Positions 8,888-19,119 of a stretch of 64,000 nucleotides of DNA are shown piece after piece. The notes beneath the pieces are model-generated. The model saw nothing but the letters and a program-made list of their open reading frames with translations, ran no database searches and was not told the DNA's origin. The position numbers and the translations under genes are program-made. The DNA is from Flectonema sp. DT1601 (Eukaryota; Euglenozoa; Diplonemea; Diplonemida; Diplonemidae): the NCBI GenBank assembly GCA_964019425.1, contig OZ025807.1:62001-126000 (forward strand), read 5' to 3'. Within the stretch, counting starts at the first letter, position 1. The number at the start of each line of letters is the position of its first letter.

Positions 8888-11800
8888 TTAGAAAGGAACA
8901 GGTCGAGTACGTGGTGTTTTCACCTTAGTACTGAACGGCGTAATATTCAGTTGACCACTACTAGTATAGTCAGAGGTGTGAGGGAGTGTATTTTTTGGAT
9001 CTTTCCTTATTCTAATCGAAGGTTCGATTTGAGGTGACGGAGGCGTTCCAATCGAATCTTGAAAAGTTACATTCTGAGAACTGGATGATGACAGACACGG
9101 TGAGATTGGATCCCTACCAGCAATGCCATGCATTCGTTTACAGTCAACAGGGACATTGCGTGTGATGGTTTCCCATTGTTTTCTTTTCATTGTTGTTAGT
9201 GAATTTAATATCTTCGTTGTTTCATTTAGAGTTTGACATCTCGTATTCGGATGTCGCAGTAGCTCACCTACGGCAATTCGAACTACCTTTTCCAACTTCA
9301 ATATCTCTCTGTAGTTAGCTGCCGTGTTATTTTCAAGTTCAATCAGTTTCGTGTTCGGGAGTTGTTGTTTTCTTAAATCCTCAACCGTCTCAGTCAGATT
9401 CGTCATTTCATTTATTAAAATATCATTCGCAGCAGCTTTGTGTTTACATTCTTCAGCAGTCAGATCTATTTGAATATCAGATACTTGAATTCGATCTGTC
9501 GCCGCCTCAAGCATTGTTTTCAATCGATTATTGTCGTAGTATTGAACCGAACCTTTCTTTTCAGACTCCGAGAGTAGATATTTCAACGCTGAAACTTGTT
9601 CTTTTCTTCGTTTCCATTCAGATTCAACATTTCTCAAATGAATAAAAATCCATCTCGTAATATATTTTTTTAATAACGAACTTCTCATCACCGACCAAGT
9701 CTTAAAAACACTATTAGCTCTGAGTCGGACTTTTTGTTTGAAAACTCGGTAGCGTTGGATGCTTTTGAAACTGGTCTCCAGCTTACCGAGAGTAGTTTTG
9801 CGAAAGATGACGTTTATGAGATGTTTTTTAAGCGATTCTTTCTTAGAGTAAAAGACCCATCTCATCCACTTACTGTATGATTGTTGTCGCACACTACTGT
9901 CAGATTGTTTTGATAACGCCAATTGAATAACACGTTGCTTCCTTTTAATATTTCTGAACAAATAAAATTTTCGAAAATATCGAATACGAGTACCACTTTC
10001 AGTCACGCTGATCATACAGCTTGCAGTGTTGTTTTTAAATCGCATTCGTTTACTAATTTGAACAAAACTACGAAGTTTATTAAAAGATAACAAGAATAAC
10101 CCGTGAGTTGTTGTTCTGGTGATTAAAGAACACATTGAAGTGTTTCTACGTGATTTTGATATTTGTTTACACCACTTCAGCCATTTATTAAAATATAATA
10201 ATGTTTGACCTCCTTCGGTTGTTCGAAGGAGCATTTCGAGGGCATTTTGATTTCCACGTTTTTGAGACCGAACTGTTGCATATTCAACCCAACGACGCCA
10301 AGCAATCCCAAGACCACCTCTCTCAATACACATACGAAGCATGTCACAACATCTAAGTTTGTTTCTTTTTTTATTTGATATGTGACAGAACTCTCTCCAA
10401 TATTGGTACGAGATTCTAAGTAGTCCGTTTCGTGTATTCTTTGAGAGGACACGTTGAAGTCGTCTTCGTCTTCTGTGCTTTCTTTGATCCATCACATGTT
10501 CAATTAATTTATTAAAATAAATTCTGATCATCCCATGTGTACATCCCACTAACAGTAGTCTTGCTGTTGTCTGTTTTGCTTTAGCTCGTTTTGAAATCTG
10601 ACAATATGATGATAGACACTTGTAATAATACGATCGAAGTAGAGTTTCAGTATTTGAGCAAAGAAGTGATGCCAGAATACCTTTTTTAGATGATCCTCTT
10701 CTTAGAGTAGTGAAGTTAAGAAGTTTGTTTAAGTAAGTTCGTCGTAATTGAGTTGCACTGCTACCGACAAGTATTGATAGTATTGCTCGGGTGCGTTTGC
10801 GAGTTTCAGAAAAGTATTTTAATTTACCAAATACGACTCTTTCAACTCTTCCTTTTGCCATCCACGAGACTTGTTCCTTCCTCATTAGGTTTAGCCTGTC
10901 TAATCCTGTCTTTAGAAGTGATATTTGGTATCGCGTGTTTTGTAATTCAAATTTCAGTTCCTTTACATCAACATCACTCTTCAGATCAATTAAGCTACAA
11001 TTACTTGAAGCTCTCCTTCTTATTACTGGGAATGAAAATCCTTCTCCCGGGTCGGGGGTTCCAGTGTGAGCAACTGCTTCTGCTTTTAACTTCGCAATCT
11101 CTTCTTCGAGTTTTTCTATTTGTTTATTCTTCTCCAAGTCTGCCTCTCGAAGGATTGCTTCGTTGACATCTTCCGGAGGAGGTTTGCCAGATTTCATTGA
11201 CCTTTCGAGGACCCAAATGTTTGCTTTCTTGTCAGTTCCAAATGACCACATCGTGTAGAAGGTCGTCGTTTCAGTTTTCAATAAAGAAGTGACAGCTCCT
11301 TTGTGTGGATTTAATCTCGACACTTCAGACATCGTGTCGATTGAGAACATTGCGACAGAACGAGCCCAAGTACCGACTACCACGCGATCTCCAACTACGA
11401 GAAGGCTGCCTACAGGTGCGCGTAGATTAACAGTTTTTATTGTTTTCTGAGTGTATTTATTCCATATCTTTAAGGTTTGGTCTTCACTACCGGACCAGAT
11501 TCTCTCACCGATGACTGCGAGTGTCAAAACCGATGCAGTGTGTCCTTTGTACGTGGATTTCATTTGAAAGAGAGAAGTGTCCCAGGATCTCAATGTCCTG
11601 TCGTCGGCAGCACTGAATAAAGTTCCAGTCGAAGAATCAAAATCGATTGCACGAACAGCACTTCCATGGCCACCAGTGTGACCGATGAAGTTACCCATTC
11701 GCTGACGAGTTGTTTTTGACCATTTTATTATTTGACAGTTTCCATAACCAACATAAATACTATCACCTTGAGAATAGATTGAATGACAACCTGCTCCACT

Positions 11801-12100
11801 CGGTGAAGGTAATTCTTTTAGAAATTCAAATGGAGAAGAATTTGAATGAATTCGAACAGAACCATCAGAATGACCAACCCAAACCTCATTATCTTCACAA
11901 GCTGTGACACACCATGCGAATACTTGTTTTTTATGAAATGATCCGATGCTCTTTTGAGTCTTTGCACATCTTATTCGAACACCACCATCTCTTTCACAAC
12001 TCCACACGTATCCTTTGTTAATAATTGCTTTACGTACATCACCTGCTTCAAAGTTACTGACGCAACGGGTTTCTGCGAATGGTTCTTTCTTCTTAACCAT
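8888..12100 (-). CDS. WD40 beta-propeller with SFI1-like helical tail, paralogue A
   Basis: The 1,070-residue protein has about seven WD40-like blades at about 20-310; GHTGGHGSAVRAIDFDSS, GTLFSAADDRTLRSWD and IWSGSEDQTLKIWN are clear. A short coiled coil follows (about 320-345). Next comes a long basic tail (about 400-830) of repeated units of the kind L-L-x-x-T-x-x-G-x-L-R-I-x-Y/F-x-x-K-L with Trp or Phe spacing, resembling SFI1/centrin-binding repeats. A coiled coil occupies about 840-950, and the end is Ser/Pro-rich and basic. WD40 plus such repeats suggests a basal-body or flagellar scaffold, which is inference. The next gene (12615-15689) is a diverged tandem paralogue with the same order of parts. 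ATG start, TAA stop, no intron. Confidence 0.85.
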   Translation of the reverse strand: MVKKKEPFAETRCVSNFEAGDVRKAIINKGYVWSCERDGGVRIRCAKTQKSIGSFHKKQVFAWCVTACEDNEVWVGHSDGSVRIHSNSSPFEFLKELPSPSGAGCHSIYSQGDSIYVGYGNCQIIKWSKTTRQRMGNFIGHTGGHGSAVRAIDFDSSTGTLFSAADDRTLRSWDTSLFQMKSTYKGHTASVLTLAVIGERIWSGSEDQTLKIWNKYTQKTIKTVNLRAPVGSLLVVGDRVVVGTWARSVAMFSIDTMSEVSRLNPHKGAVTSLLKTETTTFYTMWSFGTDKKANIWVLERSMKSGKPPPEDVNEAILREADLEKNKQIEKLEEEIAKLKAEAVAHTGTPDPGEGFSFPVIRRRASSNCSLIDLKSDVDVKELKFELQNTRYQISLLKTGLDRLNLMRKEQVSWMAKGRVERVVFGKLKYFSETRKRTRAILSILVGSSATQLRRTYLNKLLNFTTLRRGSSKKGILASLLCSNTETLLRSYYYKCLSSYCQISKRAKAKQTTARLLLVGCTHGMIRIYFNKLIEHVMDQRKHRRRRRLQRVLSKNTRNGLLRISYQYWREFCHISNKKRNKLRCCDMLRMCIERGGLGIAWRRWVEYATVRSQKRGNQNALEMLLRTTEGGQTLLYFNKWLKWCKQISKSRRNTSMCSLITRTTTHGLFLLSFNKLRSFVQISKRMRFKNNTASCMISVTESGTRIRYFRKFYLFRNIKRKQRVIQLALSKQSDSSVRQQSYSKWMRWVFYSKKESLKKHLINVIFRKTTLGKLETSFKSIQRYRVFKQKVRLRANSVFKTWSVMRSSLLKKYITRWIFIHLRNVESEWKRRKEQVSALKYLLSESEKKGSVQYYDNNRLKTMLEAATDRIQVSDIQIDLTAEECKHKAAANDILINEMTNLTETVEDLRKQQLPNTKLIELENNTAANYREILKLEKVVRIAVGELLRHPNTRCQTLNETTKILNSLTTMKRKQWETITRNVPVDCKRMHGIAGRDPISPCLSSSSSQNVTFQDSIGTPPSPQIEPSIRIRKDPKNTLPHTSDYTSSGQLNITPFSTKVKTPRTRPVPF

Positions 12101-12421
12101 CAGAAGTTATGTTTTTTTTTTTTTTTTTTTAAATTTGTACTGCACCTGTTGAAGTAGTCGTCACAATGGATTCGGTACAATATTAACTCTCTCAGAATGG
12201 GAGGGTGTTGTGAGGAAATGTAAAAAAAAAAAAACAACTAATAAATACGACGAAAGTAAATTTTTTTTCGATCTCTGCGAAACATTATATTGTAAATACG
12301 TGAAGAGATAGCTATCCCAACAGCGAGTCCTTTTCATCTCAGAGAATGAGATGAACGAACGGGAATTGGAGTTTTTTTTTTTTCTTCTTTTCTTCTCCTC
12401 GGAAAAAGAAATTTCAGTCTC

Positions 12422-12453
<32 letters not shown>

Positions 12454-12614
12454 TAAATGGAATATAATGTACAATTATTAAAAGAAAGTGTAAATGAAAA
12501 AGAGATTTCAACAAGATTGTGTGTACAAAAGAGCACTTGCAATCTCACAGTGATCAGTTTGAAATAAAAAGATAACATTGAAGGGAGTGGAAGAAGAGAG
12601 GAGGATAGTAATGA
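12101..12614. other. Homopolymer-rich spacer
   Basis: Holds runs of T (about 12111-12130) and A (about 12422-12450) on the + strand and short A-rich stretches between. No gene or RNA is seen. It separates the two WD40 paralogues. Confidence 0.6.
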
Positions 12615-15600
12615 TCAGCGAATGGAGTTTGAACTCGCTCGTGAGAACACTCTGCTATCATCCGGAGAGAGTGACTTGTTTGGAGGACTGCGAGACTGCT
12701 GACCCGTTTTCACACGAGTTTGCTTACCATAGAGCAGAGCAGATACATTCGCAGATAGTTTCTCATCTTCGGAAAAGCACCATTGAATACATCTTTTTTG
12801 ATCTTTTTTAATTGCAGTAATCGCGTCTCTTATTTTATTCATATCTCTCATTAAACTTAATTTTGTAGGCTGCCTCATTGAGATGCTATCAAAGCAAGCT
12901 TTAACTGAGAACTCAGCTTCAAGTATTCTTTTAAACACCTCTTGAGTGTTTGATAATAAGAAGGGTCTCGCTCCAGTGACTAGTTTGTGTTTTTTGAGAG
13001 TGGAACGCATTTCTTCAGCCAGGGAACGAACCTGTTGTAATTCTAAAGAGAGCTTAGTATTTTGATTGCTGGATTCAACAAATCGACGCTCCCATCTGCG
13101 AGCGGTTAAATTTCCATCCATAGCGAATTGATTGATATCCTTAAGCGCGTGATCGAGTTCAAGTACCTTTTGATTTAGTGCCGCGTTCTCATTATTTATT
13201 GTTTCAACAGTGTGAGTTAACTGTGCTCTATTCTTGTCAGATTCTTCTTTTCTTGAAAAAGCATATCCTTCCCTAGTCTTGTCAACAGCTCTTATTAAAT
13301 GCTGGTAGCAATTCCTTCGCGTTGCTTCAATTGCAGACCTCTTTATAAATAGGTAGGCTCTCCTCTTGATATTTCTTTTCCATTTTTTAATTGTAGAAAA
13401 GCCTGACAGTCTTGTGTAGTAGTAGTGAAGTCTGACTTTGTTGTAGATGCTGACCATTGCTCTCCTAGCAACAAGATGCATTTTTATCTTCTTTGAGAGG
13501 CAGGAGTACAGCAATAGTCTCACGTAAGTCCTTCTACGAAGAATATCTGTTTGGACAGATGTCATTGTGCCGAGTCTAGCGTTAACATGATTCTTGATAC
13601 GTTTCATAGTTGTATATGATTGAATCTTTCTGTAGTAGTGACGTAGCATACCGACAGTCATGTGTCGCTGGAGTACTTGTCCACATATGTCAAATCTTTT
13701 TGATTTTTTCTTAATTATCAAAAATTCATTCCACGTTCTCCAAAAACTTCTCAATATTCCATAAGCAAAAGTCTTTCCAACGGCTGCCACTAATATTCGA
13801 TTTTTGCGAGTTTTTTCAGCCCATGTTCTCCACTTTGATAAATAAGCTTTATGCAATCCTTTCGCACACAGTCTGCATGCTATGCTGCTTAATTCTTTTC
13901 GAAGTCGATTCCTTTTCGACACTGGAACGTTATCCCTCAGCGTCTGAAAATAAATTCTTAAAACCCCGTTCGGTCGAATTCGTGAAAGGAGAGCAGATTG
14001 GAGTTTAATTGATTTTATTTTACTTGTGAATTGAACATTGTTGACAAGCTTTAGATACGAAATTCTAATTAATCCGATTGTTGTGATTCTGAGAAATGTT
14101 TGACATGCTCTGTTTGTTATTCGAGCAGACCTGTTTTGATGTGAGAAGTCAAGTAGCTTCATGAAATACCTCTGTCGTATAGTGGATCGGAGGTTTAGCC
14201 TCATGAGTTTTGATTTCACAGCTGATTGGTTTAGTTGTTTGTTGTGAAGTTGTTTCTTTGAAACCCAATTCTTCCAAACACTCATTCTCATTAATAAATG
14301 AAATGTTTGGTTTATTTTATTCCTTCGGAGAGATGTTCGATATTGCTTTTGAAATTTTCGTTTTGCGAATGCCCAAAATTTAAATATTTTCGTGAAATAT
14401 CTGTATCTTATATCATCATCTTGTTTCTTAATGTGTTGCATCCAAGTGCTTGTTAGAACCTGTTGTCTTTCTGTTGCACTCGCTAGGAGGTTGTCTTTTT
14501 CTTGTTCAATTTTTCGTAGTCTCGATTTCAGTCCTTTTACAATATCTGTGCTGCAAAATCCGAGGTCATCCTCCCAACATGAGTTTGCTCTTACTCGGGG
14601 ACCTCTTCCGAGTTCTTTATTTAGGGAATCTACTTCTGATTTTAATGAGAACATCTGTCTCTCGATATCTTTCATTTCTCCTTCGTAGTCTTGTTCGTTA
14701 CCTTCCATGTTCCAGGTGTGGATGCACTTGTCAGCACCGACTGTCCAAATTTTAAATATTCTAGTTGAAGCAACACAAACGATATCTGTTATTGGAGCTT
14801 GATGTTTCTTAAATAATCCGACTCTCTCACAATTAATCGCATCGAAGAGAGTTAACGTTCGGTTCCAGGCACCACACCAAACTCGATTACCAAAGAACCG
14901 AAGAGTGCTGACTGGAGCATCAACTCGGAATGTCTTTAGGCAGCTTCCGTTTTCAGGATTCCAAACTTTGACGGTGTTGTCTTCTGATCCAGACCATAAG
15001 TGGTTCTTTCTTGTGTAGCAAATTGATAAAACAGATGCTTCGTGACCTTTAAAAGCAACCAGTTGTTGGTAACTGTTTACATCCCATTTCCGAATACACA
15101 TATCATCAGCACTCGTAAACAGAGTTGTCAAGTGCATATCCATACATCGAATAGCTGAACCACGTCCTCCAGTGTGACCAACGAAATAACCTTCGCGTTC
15201 ATGTGTAGAACCATTCCACTTTACGACTTGGCAGTTGCCATAACCAGCAAACACGAAATGTAAATGTGACAACAAAGAGTTACATCCTCCCATGTTGGCA
15301 CCACATTCTAAAGTACGACATTCCTGATATGGTGGTGATGAACTGTATAAGATAATACGACCATCACTATACCCAACCCAAACATATAACTTATGAGGTC
15401 CTTGAGCAAGACTCCAAGGGAATACATGTTGCTTTGTAATCCTTTGGAGAACTGATCCAGTACGGCAGCTTCTTATAGTTACACATCCCTCTTTCTCACA
15501 TATCCAAGCATACCTTTGTTGAGTGCCTGCTACTAATGCATCTCTGGCGTTTATTAAACCTTCTTGTAATGTATTATCAAATGCCGTCCAGGAATCTGAT

Positions 15601-15689
15601 AGTTCTTTGTCTTTGAATCGGGTTATCTTTTTTACGTCTTTTTCTTTCTTTACAACTTTTGCTGTGAACGGCCTTGATGCTGCTGACAT
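12615..15689 (-). CDS. WD40 beta-propeller with SFI1-like helical tail, paralogue B
   Basis: The 1,024-residue protein has the same design as paralogue A: a WD40 propeller (about 50-335, with GHTGGRGSAIRCMDM, LFTSADDMCIRKWD and LWSGSEDNTVKVWN), a coiled coil near 340-410 and a long basic repeat region (about 415-790). The repeats follow a pattern like G-x-L-R-x-Y/F-Y-x-K-L, as in GMLRHYYRKIQ and GVLRIYFQTLRD. A heptad-rich coil (about 795-880) and a Ser-rich basic end close the protein. The shared blades are clearly homologous to paralogue A, while the tails have diverged, so the duplication is old. A structural role near centrin-containing or flagellar-base structures is inferred. ATG start, no intron. 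Confidence 0.85.
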   Translation of the reverse strand: MSAASRPFTAKVVKKEKDVKKITRFKDKELSDSWTAFDNTLQEGLINARDALVAGTQQRYAWICEKEGCVTIRSCRTGSVLQRITKQHVFPWSLAQGPHKLYVWVGYSDGRIILYSSSPPYQECRTLECGANMGGCNSLLSHLHFVFAGYGNCQVVKWNGSTHEREGYFVGHTGGRGSAIRCMDMHLTTLFTSADDMCIRKWDVNSYQQLVAFKGHEASVLSICYTRKNHLWSGSEDNTVKVWNPENGSCLKTFRVDAPVSTLRFFGNRVWCGAWNRTLTLFDAINCERVGLFKKHQAPITDIVCVASTRIFKIWTVGADKCIHTWNMEGNEQDYEGEMKDIERQMFSLKSEVDSLNKELGRGPRVRANSCWEDDLGFCSTDIVKGLKSRLRKIEQEKDNLLASATERQQVLTSTWMQHIKKQDDDIRYRYFTKIFKFWAFAKRKFQKQYRTSLRRNKINQTFHLLMRMSVWKNWVSKKQLHNKQLNQSAVKSKLMRLNLRSTIRQRYFMKLLDFSHQNRSARITNRACQTFLRITTIGLIRISYLKLVNNVQFTSKIKSIKLQSALLSRIRPNGVLRIYFQTLRDNVPVSKRNRLRKELSSIACRLCAKGLHKAYLSKWRTWAEKTRKNRILVAAVGKTFAYGILRSFWRTWNEFLIIKKKSKRFDICGQVLQRHMTVGMLRHYYRKIQSYTTMKRIKNHVNARLGTMTSVQTDILRRRTYVRLLLYSCLSKKIKMHLVARRAMVSIYNKVRLHYYYTRLSGFSTIKKWKRNIKRRAYLFIKRSAIEATRRNCYQHLIRAVDKTREGYAFSRKEESDKNRAQLTHTVETINNENAALNQKVLELDHALKDINQFAMDGNLTARRWERRFVESSNQNTKLSLELQQVRSLAEEMRSTLKKHKLVTGARPFLLSNTQEVFKRILEAEFSVKACFDSISMRQPTKLSLMRDMNKIRDAITAIKKDQKRCIQWCFSEDEKLSANVSALLYGKQTRVKTGQQSRSPPNKSLSPDDSRVFSRASSNSIR

Positions 15690-16164
15690 ACTAGTGTCTT
15701 ACTGATTAAGAAGAAAATGTGAGAGACGACTAAAAAAAAAATCGAGTGGAAAAAAAAAAAAAAAAAAAGAATGCCTTTCCTCATTTATCATGTTATTATA
15801 CTGAAGTAAAAAGAATTGCCTTTAAAAAAAACCAAAAAAAAAAAAAAAAAACGAAAAACGCCGATTCTACTCGAAATGAAATACACTTCTTAGTATCAAC
15901 AGCCAACGACTGCAACTTATTTTCCCACTTTTTTTTTAAATTTTTTTTGTTATATTTTCCTTCCCGTAATGGATCACTTTTCTTCTTTGTTGCTACGAAA
16001 TGCCGATAGATGGAAATGCACAGCAGCTATTCAATAATTGAAGCGAATACTAAGATAATTTAAAAATAAAGAATCATACCCTACAGCTTTCTTTATTTCA
16101 AGTGGGTTTTATTGCATTGTGACTCCACCATAGTTGCTGAATGGACTTACCAGATCATTTATGT
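15690..16164. other. A/T homopolymer spacer
   Basis: Contains several A runs (about 15751-15769 and 15836-15851) and T runs (near 15930-15950). No gene is supported. Confidence 0.6.
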
Positions 16165-16983
16165 TTACGACTCATCAAAGAAGTATGTTCTGAAACCGTA
16201 ACGTGCCTGGTCAGATGGCTTTCCAATGTTACGGAGACGACGTATGACAAACCATCTGTCAAAGTTACCCCATTCTGGGTTTCCATAATATTCTTTTCTG
16301 TTTCCAACTTTTGGAAATGGAGTACCAAGTCTATGAATTGGTAACTTGAATGCGTTCTTTCTGTGAATATGTTTACCTCCCTTTCCTCCTTCAGGACGAT
16401 ATCCTTCTCCAAAACCAGCTGGAGTTGTCTTTCTCTGCATGTGAGTATTGTGTTGAGTACAGAAATTGTATTCATAAATAGCATCACGAAAGAAGTAACA
16501 ATCCTTACACTTCTTAACTAAGTGAAACTGTTGAGTGTAGTTGTGAGCAGTACTTTTACCTAATGTGCTCGGTTCGTTTGCTGGTCGAACACCCGATTTT
16601 TTCACGGTGTCGAAATTTGTGGTACTGAAATTGGCAGCGAGATAAGCAGATGATGTTCCCTTGCTTGGATCCTTCACATTGTAAAGCATATCTGATCTAC
16701 GTTGCAAGTGGTTGCGGTTTTGCGGAGGTGAACCTGCAGTCAGCCTCAACTTCACCCGATTTAAACTTCCTCCCCACTGCGCTTCCTTATCTGGTTGAAA
16801 CGCATGACCAGGCACAAGCGAAGTTCCACCGTATGTCCCCTTCAGACGTATCCCCCTCGTTAGATGAAGTGGTCCTCCCATTTTGTTCGACCTCTTCTGG
16901 TTTTTAATTAAAATGATACCAAGTCTACAAAATACATAAGGAACTCGTCTTATAGTAACAGTGACTGAGAGACGTAACACCAT
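16165..16983 (-). CDS. Mitochondrial ribosomal protein bL36m, long extended form
   Basis: Zinc-binding protein of the large mitoribosomal subunit. The core is at about 153-186 of the 272-residue frame: VKKCKDCYFF, then FCTQHNTHMQRK. Spacing is C159-x2-C162-x12-C175-x5-H181, exactly that of bacterial bL36, and the HMQRK end matches the family's HKQRQ. Bacterial bL36 has about 38 residues; here long N- and C-terminal extensions surround it, as in mitoribosomes rich in added protein. Two starts are possible: ATG at 16983, which gives an Arg-rich, hydrophobic, mitochondrial-looking N-terminus, or ATG at 16881 (MGGPLHLT). A strong hairpin touches the first ATG on its upstream side, so the start is unsettled. 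Confidence 0.75.
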   Translation of the reverse strand: MVLRLSVTVTIRRVPYVFCRLGIILIKNQKRSNKMGGPLHLTRGIRLKGTYGGTSLVPGHAFQPDKEAQWGGSLNRVKLRLTAGSPPQNRNHLQRRSDMLYNVKDPSKGTSSAYLAANFSTTNFDTVKKSGVRPANEPSTLGKSTAHNYTQQFHLVKKCKDCYFFRDAIYEYNFCTQHNTHMQRKTTPAGFGEGYRPEGGKGGKHIHRKNAFKLPIHRLGTPFPKVGNRKEYYGNPEWGNFDRWFVIRRLRNIGKPSDQARYGFRTYFFDES

Positions 16984-17021
16984 CCCATTACATCAGGTGT
17001 TTGAACACTTGATGTAATGGG
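16984..17021. promoter_or_regulatory. Inverted repeat/hairpin abutting the bL36m start
   Basis: Two 16-base arms (16984-16999 and 17006-17021; CCCATTACATCA against TGATGTAATGGG at the core) flank a 6-base loop. One position would be a G-U type pair. The hairpin ends next to the upstream ATG of bL36m. If transcribed it would place a stable stem in the 5' leader, or it could be a binding site for a dimeric protein. Confidence 0.7.
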
Positions 17022-17265
17022 TTCATCGAAACCATCTTATCTTGATTGCTGATGAAATAATTAAATTCTCAATACTCAATTATATTCTTCACTTTAAATA
17101 ACAAATATCTAACTAACAAACCACATTGAAAGATGTAAACCTTTTGTATTGCATTGTGTAAATACAAGGAGACCCACTAAAGAGGTAGATGACAGCGATA
17201 CGACCATTACTGCTCTTTGCTATCTCTCAATTTGTTGTGTAAAAAAAAAGAAATTAACAGCTAGT

Positions 17266-19119
17266 CTACACAACAGGTAATGTAATTAAACTGCTTAAGG
17301 ACAAGTTCACTGAATCTGGAGGCTTCTTACGCTTCTGAGCTGCCTCCGATACTTCAGACCATACAGGATGCCTGCTACTACGAAAGGAAGGCAGAATTGA
17401 TGATGGTGGCAATGGTGGTGTGGGTTTAGTCGGGGAAAGTGCTGAAGATTTGAATAGCGGAAGGTCATCACCCGCAAAGTGCTTTTTCACTTCAGAAAGT
17501 TCCTGACGGAGAGTGTCTGCTTTCATGACGTGGTAACGCATTTTTGATAGCTTTCTGTAGAACATCCCACGAGATGTTTCTTCAGAAGGCAATACTTCAC
17601 ATTTATATCGATTGCTGTAGGCTAGTGAGGGTTGTGAAGCAGAACTCTCATCAAGAAAGAAAGATGTTGTGGTAGTAGAACCTGAGTGCGAGCAGTTTAA
17701 GAATGTTGCCGCCTGAATCCCGATGTCTTTCCTATCAATACCACAGATTGCGTGACGTACTTCAATAGAAACTTGTGTTGCAGTATTTACTACTGAGTGC
17801 GCTGTTTGAGTTCCGACTCTCTTTTTTCGGCTGTTTAAAAAACAAAAATCTTTAGACTTTTTCCCCCAGGGACCAACTTCTATTGTCTGTGTAGTGGTGG
17901 AAACTTCTATTGCAGTATTCGTACTTCCCTCTCTTGCTGAGAGTAATCTCTGCCAGTCAGTATTTTGACACTCTTCAGTTCGAGTACCAACACAGACATT
18001 CACTAAATCCTTTTTGACAACTTTGGTAAGAATCTGATTTTGAAGTTTTTCTTTTTCCAGCTGTTTCCTCAAACCAGCTAATTGAGCTTCTTGAACAGCG
18101 GTACCTCTTCCACCGCGAGGAATTCCTTTTCCCGACGTAACTGACTGACTGGTCCACGCAAGTATAATTTCAAGTTGTTTTTTATAAGTCAGGTACTTAG
18201 TTGTCAGGTTTGCATCATTCGCTGGAGGCATCAGTGACGCCAACTGTTTTTTAGAAATCTTATCAACAACGCCATTGCGAAGAATTCGAAGGGAAGATGC
18301 GACATGTTGTTTTATAGCAGCAGTTATATCCGCTGTTAGTTCTTTGTAAACAGAAAGCTGTGTAGAAGCGGATGTTACTCCCGTCAGTAGTTCTGTACAA
18401 GAATCTGATAGGGATTGTTGATACTGCGAGAAGTCTTGTTTAAATGACTGAAGGCCATATGTTAACCATCGTAGTCCAACTCTAATGAGGTCTAATTTAT
18501 CAAATCGAGGAATCCATTTCCCTCCACTCGCAGAAATCGGATGTTTATTTGCTTGTTGACCTTGTCTTTCGATTTCAATTCCTTCTAATTTTCTCGTAAT
18601 ATTTCTGTCACGATGGATAGCTTCGTGTAAGTATGAAACGTGTTTCTCTACTTCCCTCACACGATTATCAGATGAGATGCAGGCTTTCTCAAAAGAATCA
18701 CTTTGAGTACGAGCGAGGATTAGTAGTTTCATTAATATTGCTTCTCGAGTATACGAACCGTTGTTGTTGTTGTTATTATTGTGACTGCTGCAGCTATCTA
18801 ATTCAGAAACACATCGAAGACAATATCTTTCAGACGTCAACATCATTCCGTCAATCTCTTTTGGAAGAGCTTTAAGGTGAGCTTGCATTTCCGCTGCAAG
18901 GTCCGTGACTATGGTTTCCATCCTTGCTGCTTGTTGTCTTTCCCGTTGGTGTTGTGTTCTTCTGTTCTCTTCAACTTCAATCATCAAAGTTCTGACTTCT
19001 TCTTCTCTCTCTCGAAGTCTTTTTTGAAGTTTTGATACCAACGAACGTTCTTTTACTAAACTTTGAAACATACCACTCTCAACCATCCCCTTGAGTTTCC
19101 CTTCCATATTATTACTCAT
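17266..19119 (-). CDS. Coiled-coil protein, unknown function
   Basis: The 617-residue protein starts MSNNMEGKLKG and is mostly helical. Heptad-rich coiled coil lies at about 20-75, with a second weak coil at about 340-375. A run of nine Asn residues (about 113-121), encoded by AAC/AAT repeats, interrupts the helical part. The last 100 residues are Ser/Pro-rich and likely disordered. Several short segments repeat a CVGTRTEEC / VSTTTQTIEVG / RVGTQTAHSV / KDIGIQA pattern, that is short x-x-x-G/T-T-Q-T motifs. Such TQT-type motifs are known to bind dynein light chain LC8, so it may be an LC8-bound cytoskeletal scaffold; this is inference. No membrane segment, no intron. Confidence 0.7.
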   Translation of the reverse strand: MSNNMEGKLKGMVESGMFQSLVKERSLVSKLQKRLREREEEVRTLMIEVEENRRTQHQRERQQAARMETIVTDLAAEMQAHLKALPKEIDGMMLTSERYCLRCVSELDSCSSHNNNNNNNGSYTREAILMKLLILARTQSDSFEKACISSDNRVREVEKHVSYLHEAIHRDRNITRKLEGIEIERQGQQANKHPISASGGKWIPRFDKLDLIRVGLRWLTYGLQSFKQDFSQYQQSLSDSCTELLTGVTSASTQLSVYKELTADITAAIKQHVASSLRILRNGVVDKISKKQLASLMPPANDANLTTKYLTYKKQLEIILAWTSQSVTSGKGIPRGGRGTAVQEAQLAGLRKQLEKEKLQNQILTKVVKKDLVNVCVGTRTEECQNTDWQRLLSAREGSTNTAIEVSTTTQTIEVGPWGKKSKDFCFLNSRKKRVGTQTAHSVVNTATQVSIEVRHAICGIDRKDIGIQAATFLNCSHSGSTTTTSFFLDESSASQPSLAYSNRYKCEVLPSEETSRGMFYRKLSKMRYHVMKADTLRQELSEVKKHFAGDDLPLFKSSALSPTKPTPPLPPSSILPSFRSSRHPVWSEVSEAAQKRKKPPDSVNLSLSSLITLPVV

